From Tetragonia tetragonoides (lineage: Eukaryota; Streptophyta; Magnoliopsida; Caryophyllales; Aizoaceae), in the NCBI GenBank assembly GCA_038025085.1, contig CM076154.1, positions 14,420,001-14,484,000 of the forward strand: 64,000 bases of DNA. Reading direction: 5' to 3'. The notes beneath the pieces are model-generated. The model worked only from the letters and a program-made list of their open reading frames with translations. It made no database searches and was not told the origin of the DNA. This document shows, piece after piece, positions 48,326 through 61,514 of this stretch (the first letter of the stretch is position 1; each line of letters begins with the position of its first letter). A program made the translations under genes and the position numbers.

Positions 48326-50291
48326 AAATACTACTACTAGGAGTTTACTATGTAAAATGGTGATCAATCATTATAAACGATTCAATTTCGTTTTCTGGAA
48401 GACTTTCTGGAATCATGCGATGGAATAGGAGTATAAGACTGTAGGAGACTAGGAGTTCATCACTGTTTGAAAATTACTCCTAGTTTGGGGATGCCGTGCA
48501 AAAGCAATCATTAGATGTCCTAGACCATGTTCCCACAAGTCATAAACTGAAACCTTGAAGGATAAAATTGAAACCGGTGTGGTGGTGGTGATTTAGTGGA
48601 GGTCTTGGAGGAGAGAGAGGAAGATGGTAATGGTAAGGAGAGAGAAAGAGAAAAAAGAGACTTCTGATAATACTAGTTCTCACGACTCCATCTATTGCTT
48701 AATTACTTTGACCATTTTTATTTTTGTCATTGTCTAGTGAATTACTGTATTAATACAGTGTATTTTGGTAAATGTTGAGTTGGTGATGGAGTCCAACTAC
48801 ATGTGCAAAGCAATTCAACGGCAAACCAAATACCAGGTGCTTTTACACTAAGAAAATAAACTAGAAAAATAACTAACACTAGAACCTAAAAATTTGGCAC
48901 CACATCGAAAAAAGTGATACTTAAAAAACATGTCATCGTAAGGAAAATGTGACAGTAATAAAGTCAAATAAATCATCACCATAAGACATAAGGTAACACA
49001 ATAACATTACAACAAAATAAATTGACAACGTAAGTGGAGCAAATGACACTAGAGTTTCAAAACCTGAGATGATGAATAAGTGACACTAGAGTGAGATAAA
49101 ATGATACTATAAGATAATTAAGTGACACTACAATGAAATTACAAGACATAAAAGTGGAGCAATTGACACTAGAGTTTCAAAACCTAACATGATAAATAAG
49201 TGACACTAGAGTGAGATAAATTGATACTATAAGATAATTAAGTGACACTACAATAAAATCACAGACATAAAAGTGAAACTAAATCAATATAAACCAACAC
49301 TATAAGGCAATAAAGTGACACTACGATAAAATAAATTGATACCCAAGGTAGAAAAGTGTTGACAAGAAGAATAATGATACATAAAGAGCCGTGATATCAT
49401 GATAAAAATGTTGTATTTCAACGAAAAAGAGAATAAAAATCTCATTGAAAATAGAAAAAATATTTATTAAAAAAAGAAGTGTACATGCAGCAAAATTATT
49501 ACATAAAATGAGGTATAAGTTAGAAAAATAAACATGAGGAAACAAAAGAAAAGAAAAAACAGTAACTTGTTGCTAATGGGATTTGAACGCAGGAAAGAAG
49601 GGAAGACTAAAGAGGTGCAAACCAATAAACTCCAACAAACTTTTTGTTGATAAGGTGATTGTAGTAATTATTTGGACTAATAACTGACCGAATTTCCGCT
49701 TTTGAGAAAATAGGCGCGCTGATCACACGCGAACAGTATACACGCGCGCTGGCCCACTTTTCTTCCGCCCTATATGAAAAGTCCGCCTCTTAAGAGACCG
49801 ACGGGTGAATCTAAGTGATCTCCGCTTGTTTTCTTAGAGGTAGAAGCATCGATTCGGACCATGCCGTGCAAAAGAAATCTATCCTGATGCAATGCACGAT
49901 TTCCGCCCATCAAGATAAACATATTTGATTTAAACGTGAAGCTTGTGGCTAATTTTTTTACTCTCTGATAATAAACATTTTGCACAAGATTTTCAATTTA
50001 CAGCTACGACTACAACTAATTTTGTGAAAGCTATCGCTGCAAACTTTCACTTGGAGCTACATCTACAATTACTTTATTAACAATTTATAGCAATTCTTAG
50101 CATTTTCTACTAATTTCTTTCCTTTATTTACATTTGACAGCTACAATTACAGCTAATTTTGCCAAACATAGCCTTAGAATTAATCAAGAAATAACCTTCC
50201 ATTTAAAAAATATTATATTTAATTTTAGAATTTATCAAGATTAATATACTCTTAGTTTAGAATTTTTAGCGCTTAAACTTTAAAGAATAAT
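48326..50291. other. Intergenic stretch upstream of the PPR gene
   Basis: This holds the PPR promoter and 5' leader (a GA-rich tract at 48600-48660 may be transcribed). It also holds a degenerate GTGACACTA-rich repeat region (about 48950-49330), with two clear 120-bp tandem units at 49034-49273, and a CG-dinucleotide-rich patch near 49710-49760 (CACGCGCGCTGG). No gene is recognised. Confidence 0.5.
49034..49273. repeat. Two-copy 120-bp tandem repeat
   Basis: Units starting GTGGAGCAAATGACACTAGA (49034) and GTGGAGCAATTGACACTAGA (49154) are about 90% identical. Shorter GTGACACTA-type motifs continue on both sides, suggesting an older minisatellite. Confidence 0.85.
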
Positions 50292-50299
50292 GTTGTCTA

Positions 50300-50972
50300 T
50301 AGAGGTGTCAAACAGGTCGGTCAGGTCGGGTTCGGGTCCGGTCACTTTCGATCGGGTCATTTAACAGGTCGGGTCGTTTTATTTTCGGGTTGAGAAAAGC
50401 TTGTTCATGACCCAATGTGTTCGGGTTCGGGTCGACCCAACGGGTTGAACACTTATTTTTTTAATTTGGTTATAATTGCATAATTAATTTTATTTTCACC
50501 TTTAAAATAAAAAATTGCCACACTATATTAATATTAGACATAAAAGATATGGTTCTAATCTACTTGAAAAATATTTCGTAAGGTTTTCACCTGTTATTGG
50601 GTTTTTACTAATGCAAAAGAAGTATCAAAATCCATACCAATATGACAATTAGTCAAAATCGTTTCATAAGTAATAGAAAAACTCTTATTTAAGAGAAATA
50701 TGAAATTATGAATCTCAAAGTTAGTTGATATGTTAGAAATTTTGATATGATAAAGTCAATTGTCATCCATTTTTCTCATGTTGAGGTGTTTTATTTTGAA
50801 CGTCCCAACCCAACGGGTCGACCCAGAGCGGGTTCGGGTTTGACCCAATAAATATCGATTTTTCGGGTTCGGTATGCATCGGGTTTTGAGTTGGAATTGT
50901 TTGTTCATGACCCAGACTTTTCGGGTCGGTATGGGTCAAGTTTTCGGGTCGGATCAAATTTTGACAGCTCTA
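50300..50972. mobile_element. hAT-like non-autonomous element with GGGTCGGGT-type interior and perfect 8-bp TSD
   Basis: The 673-bp element begins TAGAGGTGTCAAA and ends TTTGACAGCTCTA, a 13-bp TIR with one mismatch. A perfect 8-bp duplication GTTGTCTA flanks it (50292-50299 and 50973-50980). Both subterminal regions are packed with degenerate GGGTCGGGTTCGGG motifs, on the same strand at both ends, around an AT-rich core without coding potential. The 8-bp duplication and TAGAG terminus place it in the hAT superfamily. Confidence 0.87.
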
Positions 50973-50980
50973 GTTGTCTA

Positions 50981-53731
50981 TCATATTTGCAAAAAGCCCT
51001 TAACCGTTTTTATTTTTGTGTTTTAAGTTTTAACCCTTATGAAATGGTAAGCTAATTAATAGTCTTTGATAATATGACAATTGTCACATCACAGGAAGAC
51101 CTTTTTTTGGTCACCAATAGAGATCCATATAATTATTGTCTTATTGAACTTTAAAACAACATCCATTTTGATTATGGAAGACAACCGATTAGGAACCACT
51201 AGTCTACTATTGCATATAGACTTAAAAAAAAAAAAGCGGTCGAACCAAAACCTTTATCTTATGCATTTTTTCATTATAATTTTCTTACACTAATGATAAC
51301 GATTAATGCGATATGTGTGTTGTCTTTAGCCTCTTTTGGTGAATAGTATCACAACAAGTATTTTGTATTTTATCAATTAGTTGACACAACTAATATGGTA
51401 TGTATGATATCCAAATAAATAGAAAGTAGCTCGGAAACCACCATCGAGGTGAGGATGGAGTGTCCTAACGAGACGAAACTGTTATAATGGGGGTATTCCT
51501 TCAAAAAAAAATAAAAATTACACAGTTTGTTTTCCAAAAAACTTAACATCTTTGGGTGTTTTTGGCAAATTTTCCAAACAACAATGATGGTTAAGGGTAG
51601 CATGGAAAATATAGTATAAAAGTAGTAACAACCATGTCCATAAGTGTTGTTTGGGTAACTTTATTACCCAACTAATAGAAAAAAATAACACACGGTTTCT
51701 TCAGTTTTCAATCTCTCATCTCATTCAGAATTTGAGGTCTGATTGAGCTCAGGTAACCTGAACTCGCATGGCGCCCATCTGGTAAGTTTCGAATTTTTTC
51801 ATCCCAAGTCTCACCCATCTACCATTCCTAAACCCTAATATCGTAATCATATCCCTAATTTCAAATGTTGTTAATTGTCGATGGTTTGAATTAGTTTTTT
51901 GATTAATAATTGTTTGTTAATAGTACAATTGAATTTATTTTGTTAGTTAATTCAATTTGTTAATTTGAGTTGTTGCCAATGGACAATTTGTCTAGTATTG
52001 TGGACTTGCGTTTATGCCATTGTGGATCAAGGATGTGAGAATTGTGGAATGTTGATAGAATTGAATTTTGAGTTTTACGAGTTTCTTTTAGCTTGAATCT
52101 AAATTCTAATGGCCTCTATTGCCTTAAATTAACTAGTAGTTGGCATTTCATGGAATAGGTAGTTGGCAAGACAATTTCATGAACATAATCCAATTCTAAG
52201 ATGATGCCAGCCAACTCTACGCTACCCATCTGCGATGCTCTACTCGGATGTTGGGTGGGTTAGCCTTCACAATTCTCTCTCCGACTCTCTCGGAATCAGT
52301 GAATTTAAGTTGCAGATGTTCATCATCATCATGGGCTGGCGTTGATGGCTTTAAAGGTTTGTTTTCAGTTTTGGGGTTTTTTTAGTGTAGGTAGCAATAA
52401 ACTGTGGGCTTATTTGGGTAATTCAATGCTTTCATTTTCAATTGCAGTAAGCTCATGTTTCAGTTCCATATCAACTATGTATATCAATTATTCAATTCCA
52501 TAAATTTTGGCCTCATCAATTTCAATGTTTCACATATGGAGCATGAGAAATGCATTAGTTTTATGTCTTCTAAATATGCTATATATGCTGCCAGCGATGG
52601 TCTCTTAGATAGTTGCTTAACAGTGGAATCCTTTTATCAGTAAAATATAAGGTTACCGATGCCATCTTAAGTTTCAACTTGTCTCATATGGATCTATGAT
52701 TATACTGTATGTCACTGATCAGCTTAAGTAGCATCATTATTTTTCAGAAACTAGCTAGTGTGTAATTGATATTGATGTTGATGTGCTTCGTGTGTAGCTA
52801 TCATTCTCAGCACTTCATACATATAAAAGAATGTTCATCACAATGGCTGATTGAAAGTGAAACCATAATACTTGATATAATGTTTAGATGGAAAAAGAAA
52901 GAGAATAAGAGAGTGAACTATACTCTGTTTGGATTTGGTAGATCACTAATCTAAAAGGGTGTCAATGCTTTACTGAAAAGGTAATAACTCAGGTTGAAGT
53001 TATAATTTGGCATGTTCTTTTCTGTATACACATTGCAATTATAGTGGATTAGTGGACATCTTAAAGAAAGATAATTATCAGTGATTATAGAATATTCTTG
53101 CTCTGAATTACGTACTTGTGATGTGCATATAAGGCTTTTAAATGGTGCTTCGCTGCTGTCTATTATTATTACTAACAATAGATGATGTTGATCAGCTGAA
53201 AGGTTCCTTATCTTAGTGAAACAAAATAATTTTGAAGCACTTTCTTGGGCTTGACTGATGGGCCCTATCCTGAAGAAGTGAACGGGAAAAGGCGCCCTAT
53301 ACCTAATACTTTGTTTTGTCAGTTTTCGTAGTGTGTTCTGCTCTGTGTACCAGTAATACTACTTGTGTTTAATCTAACCTGATTTCACTTTCACAAGTAA
53401 TGGCTTTTGTCATTGCCTTAACAAAAAAAAGGAAATTCAATTTTAAGTAAGTGCTTGACTTCCATTGTGCAGAAAAAGAGGTACGAGGAGGACATACAGA
53501 TAGAGAGCTGTGTTGAAACAAGTTAGTGACAAGGTTTTCAGAGGAGCATGAGAAATACAATCCTTCCTTTTGTAGGGTCCCTATCTAGGTTGCCTTAGTA
53601 GCATATATATGTGCTGCATTTTCTTATCTTCACGGACGTTGTAAGTTTCAGTAGTGCTACATCTTGAGAGTTATTTCAAGCATTAAATCTGCCAAAAAGC
53701 CCGGAATAAGGTGATTGCCAATTGTCTCTCT
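50981..53731. other. Intergenic DNA and likely 5' non-coding part of the lipoate ligase gene
   Basis: No conserved coding exon is seen. The CT-rich segment at ~51690-51780, which ends ATCTG-GTAAGT with an ACCCTAATATC stretch downstream, looks like a 5' UTR exon followed by a first intron. It contains ATGGCGCCCATCTG, a very short possible coding exon that I cannot connect in frame. Possible acceptors occur near 53472 (TTGTGCAG). The remainder is AT-rich without a clear feature. Confidence 0.45.
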
Positions 53732-56072
53732 ATGTCTATATCCCAAGTCAGAAATGTTAGGCTTCCACTGATGAATGTACTGAGGCTGGACAGAGTACCT
53801 ATACTGCAGCAGCTACATTTGGAGGAAAAGTTGCTTCGAACTTCATCTGAAAATTGGTGCATCATCAATGATGGAACCATTGAACCTACTATCGTTATGG
53901 GCATTTCAGGGTCAGTAACTCTTCTTGTTAATCTATTCAGTATAAAAAGTAATTTGGCATTGCATGCTTGTTATTAATAACACATTAATGTGAATGCATT
54001 ACCAATGCCTGAAAATTAAGATATAAATTTGTGAAGAATGAATGTTTCTATTTCGATGAGTGGCATGTATCACTTTTGTAGAGCTATATATGTCAGTCAA
54101 TTGTCTCGACTGAGGATTTGTGGTCTACCAACATTGAATTAGAATCACTTCAAGATTAGATATCCAGTGGTAATATTAGTCAACAATTTATATTTTACTG
54201 ATTTTCCCTAATTTTCCCTTGTGATAATAACTTCAGTTCAGAATACATTCTTATGTTTACTAGCTCTAGTGTTATTTCTGCTTTCCTGACTATGTTGTGG
54301 GCTTTCTAAAAGAAAGAGGAATGGAATATGCCTGTTGTTAGCATGTTTCGTCGTCATAATACAGAATTGCTAGTAGTTCTGCCACATTCTAGGCTTACAT
54401 CATGATGACGGATCTTACTGTTGCTTATGCATGGGACTTAGGCTAGAATATGGCATGCAAATAATGCTTGTCAACTTGTCAAATATTTCCTTCTAATCTA
54501 TGTTACCCGGACTCTTCATTTCACCTTGAGTACCATGTCCAACCCTCTACACTCGGAGATGGGTAAGGACACTTGACAGTTCATTTTAGGCCAAAAACAT
54601 GCTAAAGTTTCAAAATATTGCTGAGTCTGATGCTTGGACACGTACCCATGTTGGACACTTCCAGGCTCCAGCTGAGTCTATCTAACATAGCTTTTGATCC
54701 TTTTTGGCGGAGAACTCATTTTGATATAGTAAAATTAGTGACCATGTTGGTGATTTGTGGTAGTATGATTGGTATAGTTGTTTTGGGATATGCTGTTATA
54801 TGTATTTACTTGAATAAGTGAATTTGATTTGTGAGGTTACGTAAACACATCACTGAGCTTCAGTGTTTATGTCAAAAACCAACAAGGTGTTCATATATTA
54901 TCAGGAAGCCAGGGGAACTTCTTGAAGTCACATCGGTACTACGAGATAAGATTCCTGTCATCCGAAGATTTACTGGGGGAGGTACAGTTATTGTTGATCA
55001 TGGGACCGTCTTTGTTTCATTCATATGCGACAAGGATGCTGTCTCTGGTTTAAAACCATATCCTCAGCCTATAATGGCCTGGAGTAGCCTATTGTATGAT
55101 GATGTTTTCCGCAAAGCTGGAGAATTTAAGCTACGTGAAAATGGTAAAGAAATTGAACCCTTATTGCCGTCTTATTTAAGATAGTTCTCAGTCCATCTTA
55201 CATCTGCAACATCTCTTGTTTGCGCAGAAGATTCTGTTGTGAATGTGATGCAATGTTAGTGAACACTATGACTTGTACACATATAGCAACTTGTGTGTTT
55301 TTACTGGCCTGCATACCAGCTGTTTTTTCTTGTTTCACTCTTGCCTGAATATGCTAAGCTGGTTGTGACCATGTTAAGTACTATTTGTTCCTTTCCTTCT
55401 TTGTTTAACTATTTACCTAATTAATTTGTCTTTTTTGGCTGTAGACTATGTACTTGGCAACCGGAAGTTTGGCGGCAATGCTCAGTCCATTACCAAAAAC
55501 CGGTGGATCCACCACACATCGTTTTTATGGGATTATGAGGAAAGAAATATGAAGTACTTGAAGATTCCTTCCCGAGCGCCAAAGTATCGGCTGGTAAATT
55601 GATAAACTCTTGGTGCATTCATATATGTGTCCTTTCGTAATATATTGATCGAGGTCCTGTAGGTGCTCATAGAAATTAGAATGTTCGATTCAAATTAAGA
55701 AACCAGGATCAGCTTATCTACTTGTTAAGGATCATCTCAGCTTATATGGTACATGCTTGTAGGACTTTACGTTTTTCAATCACTTGTTCTAATCAGTGAG
55801 ACAATTATTTTCATGTTTAGGCGAGGGACCATTCAGAATTTATTTGCCGGATGAAGGATTTTTTACCAAGGTCAGAATTTATTGATGGAACTATTAAAGC
55901 AGCTGGAAGCCATTTTTCGTTGAGATCTATTCCATGGGATGCGATTGAAGGTTCTGCGATCAAAACTCCTGCCACTGCAAACTTCTCTCCTTCCTCTAGG
56001 ATTCTGACAAGACATGAGTTGGAGGCTGCAATTCATACAGCGCCCGAGCCAGTAGCTCTGCAGTCGGTGTGA
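53732..56072 (+). CDS. Lipoate-protein ligase A-like protein (BPL/LPL catalytic domain)
   Basis: There are four exons: 53732-53910, 54905-55143, 55445-55593 and 55821-56072. All introns are GT-AG with matching phases, giving 273 codons (272 aa plus TGA). One domain of the biotin/lipoate A/B ligase family fills the protein: NVRLPLMNVLRLDRVPILQQ, LRTSSENWCIINDGT, VIRRFTGGGTVIVD (residues ~78-91, the RR..GGG..V nucleotide/lipoate-binding motif), KFGGNAQSITKNRWIHHTSF (Lys ~157 as the likely catalytic lysine), and RAPKYRLARDHSEF. Such enzymes activate lipoate with ATP and attach it to E2 or H-protein subunits, mostly in mitochondria. I see no N-terminal targeting extension in this model; an upstream coding exon is possible. 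A MITE-like repeat lies in intron 1. Confidence 0.9.
54498..54690. mobile_element. Possible MITE in intron 1 of the lipoate ligase gene
   Basis: The 193-bp segment begins CTATGTTACCCGGACTCTTC and ends GAGTCTATCTAACATAG; CTATGTTA is inverted at the ends, and GGACTC/GAGTC pair just inside. Similar CTATGTTRCTCGGACTC sequences are a familiar plant repeat family. No clear target duplication is seen. Confidence 0.45.
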
Positions 56073-57164
56073 GACATTTCTGTGTCGATGTGTAATGAGC
56101 AAAGCATTTCTTGGCCTCGCTACACATTATGATCTGATTCCGATGTGGAGTTTGGTTTTGTTTTTCTATTACTATAGATGCTGAATGCGATTGACCCAGC
56201 TGATACGGTGATACCCATCGGTATTCATCACAAGCCCTTTATAACGGTGTCAAGATTGGTAGATTGTTAGGGGTGGCTTAGGCATAGATATAGTTTGTAC
56301 ACTATTTAACAGCAGTATTTGCACAAAAAAAAGTGATGAACATCATCCAATTCTTTTCCACTGGAAAAATCGAATCAAACTGAACTGATAGTATATGGCT
56401 CTATTCTCCTTACCGGCCATAATTGTAATTCAGTTTAGTTCACTTCAGTACTAATCCGACGTTTTTTGATGGGTTTTCACTTTTCAGCTTCTGAAGCTTT
56501 ACAATTGTAACAAATTGTTGCCCGTTTCCTTATTTCTGGCGATAATAAAAGAGTTTTATTCTGATGTATGGAAAGACAATGGAGGTGGATAATAAATAGA
56601 GTTGGCTATGTCGTATTCTCCGAAAATTGAGATACAATCTTAACAATATGTATATTCATGAATAATCATGATGATAGATGTGTCATTTTAAAGAGTTCAA
56701 CGCTTACTTTCAAATGAATCCAATAATATTGGAGGAATTTTGACAAGTTATAAAGGGTTAAAGGTCAATATAAATATAGCTGGCTTTGTCATATTCTCGG
56801 AAAATTGAGATAAAATCTTAACAACATATATATTAAAGAGTTCAACACTTACTTTCAGATGAATCTAATAATATTGAAAGGATTTTTGACAAATTATAAA
56901 GGATTAAAAGTCAGTGTGAAGAATTAATTCAAGTTTACTTTAGTGTCAATTTTAGTTCAAGTGATGAGACGAACGATCCTCACTTGGAGAAAAAAAATTA
57001 TGTCTCTAAACCGTAGACACCACTTAATTGAATTAAACTAGTGACCACGTAATTGAAAAATAACACACCCTCCTTGCCAAATTCTGTATTATAAAGATTC
57101 TTATGTTGGTAATTATTTTTTAAAAAAATTGTCATTTGTAATAGGTATAACTGTATGTCCCCTT

Positions 57165-57204
<40 letters not shown>

Positions 57205-57885
57205 GTATGAGGAATAATAAAGAACTAGGAAATTGTGATGCAAAGAAATTGGCTGTAATGGAATCTACCTACCTAGCTAGCAGTAATCCCCCGACTCTCT
57301 AAATCTCTAAATAGAGTAGTTATCTTGTCAAAATCCCATCGGTTGTTTATGGGGACTTCTCTTATAATCTCTTATACCACTGAACTAAAAATCGTTAAAT
57401 TGATACGAGATCTTTCTTGAATTAGGAACACACCCTCTCATATCCTTTCATAATCTATAATAAGTTGACTATTTGTAGAGCTTGTACTAGAACCAGCAAT
57501 CAAGACTACTTGTTGTTGTGTATGTTATCCCTAACAAAATATTACCACAAAAAGCTCGTGACAGAATTTATTAGAAAAGGAGAACTAAAAAAGTCAAAGA
57601 AGCCGCAAACTGACATCATACACAAGAGCCAAGAATCCATATATAGTCCCACACCCAAATTAAATAAAAGAAAAAAAGAAATATATTATTTTACCTCCCA
57701 CGAGACATGCTGAAGAATGATTGTACTGTTCTCTGTACACATGCGGCTATTTTTCATAAAAATCATTTCTTTTTTCATCAATCTGAATTGAATTATAAAT
57801 ATTGGATTTTTGGCAGCTTCCTAAGATCTTTCTTTTTTCGTTTTGTTTTACGATTGAGGGCATTCACCGTCGACTATAATGACTA
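56073..57885. other. Intergenic stretch downstream of the lipoate ligase gene
   Basis: This holds the 3' UTR (AATAAA-like signals near 56540), a two-copy tandem repeat of ~178 bp (56596-56930) and a long A-run at about 57165-57201. No gene is recognised. Confidence 0.5.
56596..56930. repeat. Two-copy ~178-bp tandem repeat
   Basis: Units that begin near TAGAGTTGGCTATGTCGTATTCTC (56597) and TATAGCTGGCTTTGTCATATTCTC (56775) stay alignable through GAGTTCAACRCTTACTTTCA and GACAARTTATAAAGG. The second unit has a ~40-bp deletion. Confidence 0.75.
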
Positions 57886-58152
57886 CTCCCTTCGTTCTTT
57901 TTTCTCTTACTCATTTCTTTTTGCACGGAATTTAATGAGATTTGTTTTTGGAACAAAAAATCCTTATTTGCCCTTACTTTAATATGAGAGAGAGTGTGAG
58001 TTAGAAGTGGGGTTAGAAAGTAATGATGACAAGAAAAAGTAAAGATAAATGGGTCTTTTAGTACTCAAAGTATTACTAAAAGAGAAAGTGGGTAGGAGAA
58101 AAAAGAACGGATGTAAAAAAAAAGTGGATAGGAGAAAAAAGAACGGAGGGAG
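57886..58152. mobile_element. Stowaway-type MITE
   Basis: The 267-bp element has ends CTCCCTTCGTTCTTTTTTCT and, inverted, CTCCCTCCGTTCTTTTTTCT, flanked by TA on both sides (57884-57885 and 58153-58154). This is the signature of Tc1/mariner Stowaway MITEs. The right end carries a second, inner copy of the terminal motif (AGAAAAAAGAACGGATG). Confidence 0.87.
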
Positions 58153-58154
58153 TA

Positions 58155-59352
58155 TTTCTCCATGCGGGTTTATAGGCACCTTAAAGGGTAGGATAACTGG
58201 CCAATGAATTTAAAGCGGCTGTTCCATGTCCAAAGTAATATATTCAAACTCTTAACTTATTGGTTAAAGATAAATGAGTCCCTACCACTTAACTACGTAA
58301 TTCCTTAATTGCAGCTTCCTATAAGTTTTTGTTTTGTAGCAAGACACTATTATTTTCCCTTCTATGAAAACATAAGATTTCATATGTCAGAACTTATAGA
58401 AGATGGTAAACTCCAAAGGTGTATGACTTTTAGAGCTCTATGTTATGTCACTATGTGCTACATATATGTATGTACTGCCAGCCATGCTATAATCACAGAT
58501 CCCAATGTAAGGCTATGCCACCCTACAAAATCTACACACCTATCATGAGTACGATATGACTTAAGCTCAAGTAGCATCTATTATGAGAAAATGAGGGGAA
58601 GAATTTGGCAATATACTATGAGAAAAGGAGATGAGGTTGAAGTCCAATCATTGAAATTAATTTTGAATAATTAGTGAGGATTTTGTCTAGGTTTTTTAGA
58701 CTTTTATCATTGGTTAATTAATCTCATTTTGTGGATAATTAATTAGGCAACATTATATATGAATGTTTTCTTTTCCGATCCACTTATCCAGTAATTGTGT
58801 TTACTTCAATTCAGTTCAACTCAGTTTAGTTTACTGAATAGAGTTTAGTTCAATTCAGTATACTACTTTTCTTTCACATATTACTATTCAGTTAAGTTCA
58901 TTTCCATAAGAAGCTAAAAAAGAATACTATTCAAAGAATAATAATAATGTTTATCCATGCCAAACATTATTATACAAAAATTACTGTATGTAAGACCCTA
59001 AAAATGTGATAATAATGTGATCTTATAGCCCCATTTATTTGCTGGAGTAAACAAAAGAGTTGACATCTCAAAGAGATAGATCGATCTTTTGGCTTTTCTT
59101 AAAATTTCCAAGATCCTGATTAATTAGTTTTGTCTCCACAATAGCCCTCCAAAATAGATACATGGTTTGATATTCTTATTAATTTGTTGCATGTGAATCC
59201 GATCTATTTAGTTCCTTACAGATACCAAAATTTCTCTTCGTCTAGCCCTGTCAAGTGGAGTCTCCATCTTATGACTGGATGATCGATCAAGGTCAATTGT
59301 GATGCTTTTCTTTTAATCTATGAAACAATAATGTAGCATATATGTAAGTATG
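58155..59352. other. AT-rich intergenic DNA
   Basis: No gene is seen. Around 58800-58925 lies a repeat fragment of TTCAGTTCAACTCAGTTTAG type with CTTTCACATATTACT. It is related to the repeat in Alfin-like intron 2 and to 21422-21598. Confidence 0.5.
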
Positions 59353-59354
59353 TA

Positions 59355-59609
59355 CTTCCTCCGTCTCAAAAAAACCCGAATCTTTGTTTTTTCACGGTCT
59401 CTAAGACACCACTTTGACTGTAAATAACTACAATTATATGAATACGAAAAGTATAACAATACCATTTTTTGAAAGTACTTTTAAAAATGAATCTAACAGA
59501 AGTATTTTCATAATGTGAATCTTTATATTTTTTCATAAATTAATGGTCAAAATTTGTTAAATTTGACCTTCAAAAAGCAAAAGTTCAGATTTTTTTGAGA
59601 CGGAAGGAG
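59355..59609. mobile_element. Stowaway-type MITE
   Basis: The 255-bp element begins CTTCCTCCGTCTCAAAAAAA and ends TTTTTTTGAGACGGAAGGAG, with TA on both sides (59353-59354 and 59610-59611). It is non-coding and AT-rich inside, and of a different family from the Stowaway at 57886. Confidence 0.87.
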
Positions 59610-59611
59610 TA

Positions 59612-61514
59612 ACATATATTTCCTAGGAAATGTATGTAGTAGTATGTAACTATGTACATATTTTCATATATTTCCTTAAGAATTCTTAATTTACTGTAAA
59701 AAAAAAAACTTCTTTAACACGGTCTTTCTGTAACTTTTGGTGAGACGAGTGTCACGTTTAAGTGAAACAAGGATCACGATTCATAACAAATGACCCCTGC
59801 ATTTCTAAATAGTGATCCCATTTTATTGTGATTTGGTCGTCTTATGGCCTAAATCTTTTGTCTAAGAATGAAAGAATGTAAAACAAGCACACAACATGCA
59901 TGTCGATATACCAAGAATGATACTTACATAACTCAAATGAATTCCATATAATACTTGTATGAGAGCGGAGTATATCTTTTCAAATTCAAATATTTCAGGA
60001 GTAAGTTCATTGAATCTAGTTCAATTCATTCGATTTAGGTCAGTTCAAAAAAATATTTATAATTAAAAATAAGACTACTTCTTAAAATGATCGAGATGGG
60101 GTCACTTTGAATAGAACTAAAGGATAATATTATAAAACATTACCCTAATACTATAAAAGTGAGCCTTTTTATCATAAGACGATTGATCTCGATCACACAA
60201 GATTAACCGAATCGAGTCAACCTTTAGAAATCAACACTTAACAACATCTTTCCTTCGAAAAAAAAGTTGAGCATATTGCCTACTCATCACTACAAAATCA
60301 TGATCATTTTTGAATTTACAGTTAATAATCATTTCAATCTCTTTTTTCCCCCATTTTGAGGAGAAAATGAAAATGAATAGATTCTTTGCAATAGTTTTAA
60401 GAACTCTGAGAGTCTGAAGTAGTTGAATAAGGAACCTGACAGGTGAGCTAAAAATGGCAATGCTAATTCTGGAATTGAGGATATCATCAGTTTCCAGAAG
60501 AAAGAAAAAGTTAGATTTGATGTGATTTCATCACTTGACTATCATCTCTTTATTTAATGTTAAACACTACTAATAAAAAGTAATACAATAGTAGTTTATT
60601 CTTGTGGTTTAGTTGGCCCTCTATCTTTCAGTCTCCTAACCAATTGAAACAAGCATGCAAGAACAACAAATTAAATCCATGATGTAAATCTCACCAAATC
60701 AAAGAAAACTTGACTGGACAATTTGAATTCTAGCTAATATTAGCTTTTACATTTCTGTTTATTTGATTGGACATTTTGAATTTTTGATCAATTTCATGAC
60801 TCAATTAGAATAATTACTTTTAAAATTAGTTTTGCTCAAACCAATCATATTTTGTAATTAAGTAAAGTGTGTTGGAAGTAACTCAACAAAAAGGGTTACG
60901 CACTCTCACTCGAATGCCCATTTTATTTGAAGTGTGATGCACAAGCCTCCTTATATATAGTACTGATATCATGTCTCGGAACCAACTCAACCAAAAATTT
61001 AGACAGAAGATTGGAGGTCAATCAATGTTATATTCCTCAATATGGTTCTAACACATAAAATATGCTTAAATCAAAACCAAGCTCACTCATCTACACATGT
61101 GATCACAAATGAAGTAACACAATGGCTAATCAACAAACTAATTAACATTTATTATCATTTTTATCATGTATTCATATAGAGTAATTGCTTGTAAAACCCT
61201 ATTCCTATTATCAAGCAATTTCTCATCCTGGCCTCTAATATATATTGCATATATAACTTAAGAAACTAAAGCTTTAAATAAATGGGAAATTATTTAAAAG
61301 AAATTGCATACATTGATTCCATTAGATAATAAACTGAGTACCTAATCATACCAGCAGGATGCATATTTGCTTCACAATATCCAGTATGTAATTATATATC
61401 TAGGTTCACATAAGTAAACAAAATAAAGGGAAATTAATATATTTGATCCATTGTATGTATTATCTGATGATTTGCTTAAGTAGTACACTACTATGCAAGC
61501 ATTTAGATGGGAAG
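59612..61514. other. Intergenic DNA and 3' UTR of the NAC gene
   Basis: No additional gene is recognised. It is AT-rich DNA with several short GAGACGA/GATCACG-type fragments near 59740-59840 that look like repeat debris. The last few hundred bases before 61515 are the likely 3' UTR of the NAC gene on the minus strand. Confidence 0.5.

Noticed and set aside
48326..48367. PPR start 14 codons upstream
   Set aside because: The upstream codon is TTG; the first in-frame ATG is at 48325 and gives a normal PPR N-terminus.
49710..49760. CG-rich patch with CACGCGCGCTGG as a CpG-type promoter
   Set aside because: It is short and isolated, with no adjacent gene start, so no regulatory role can be supported.
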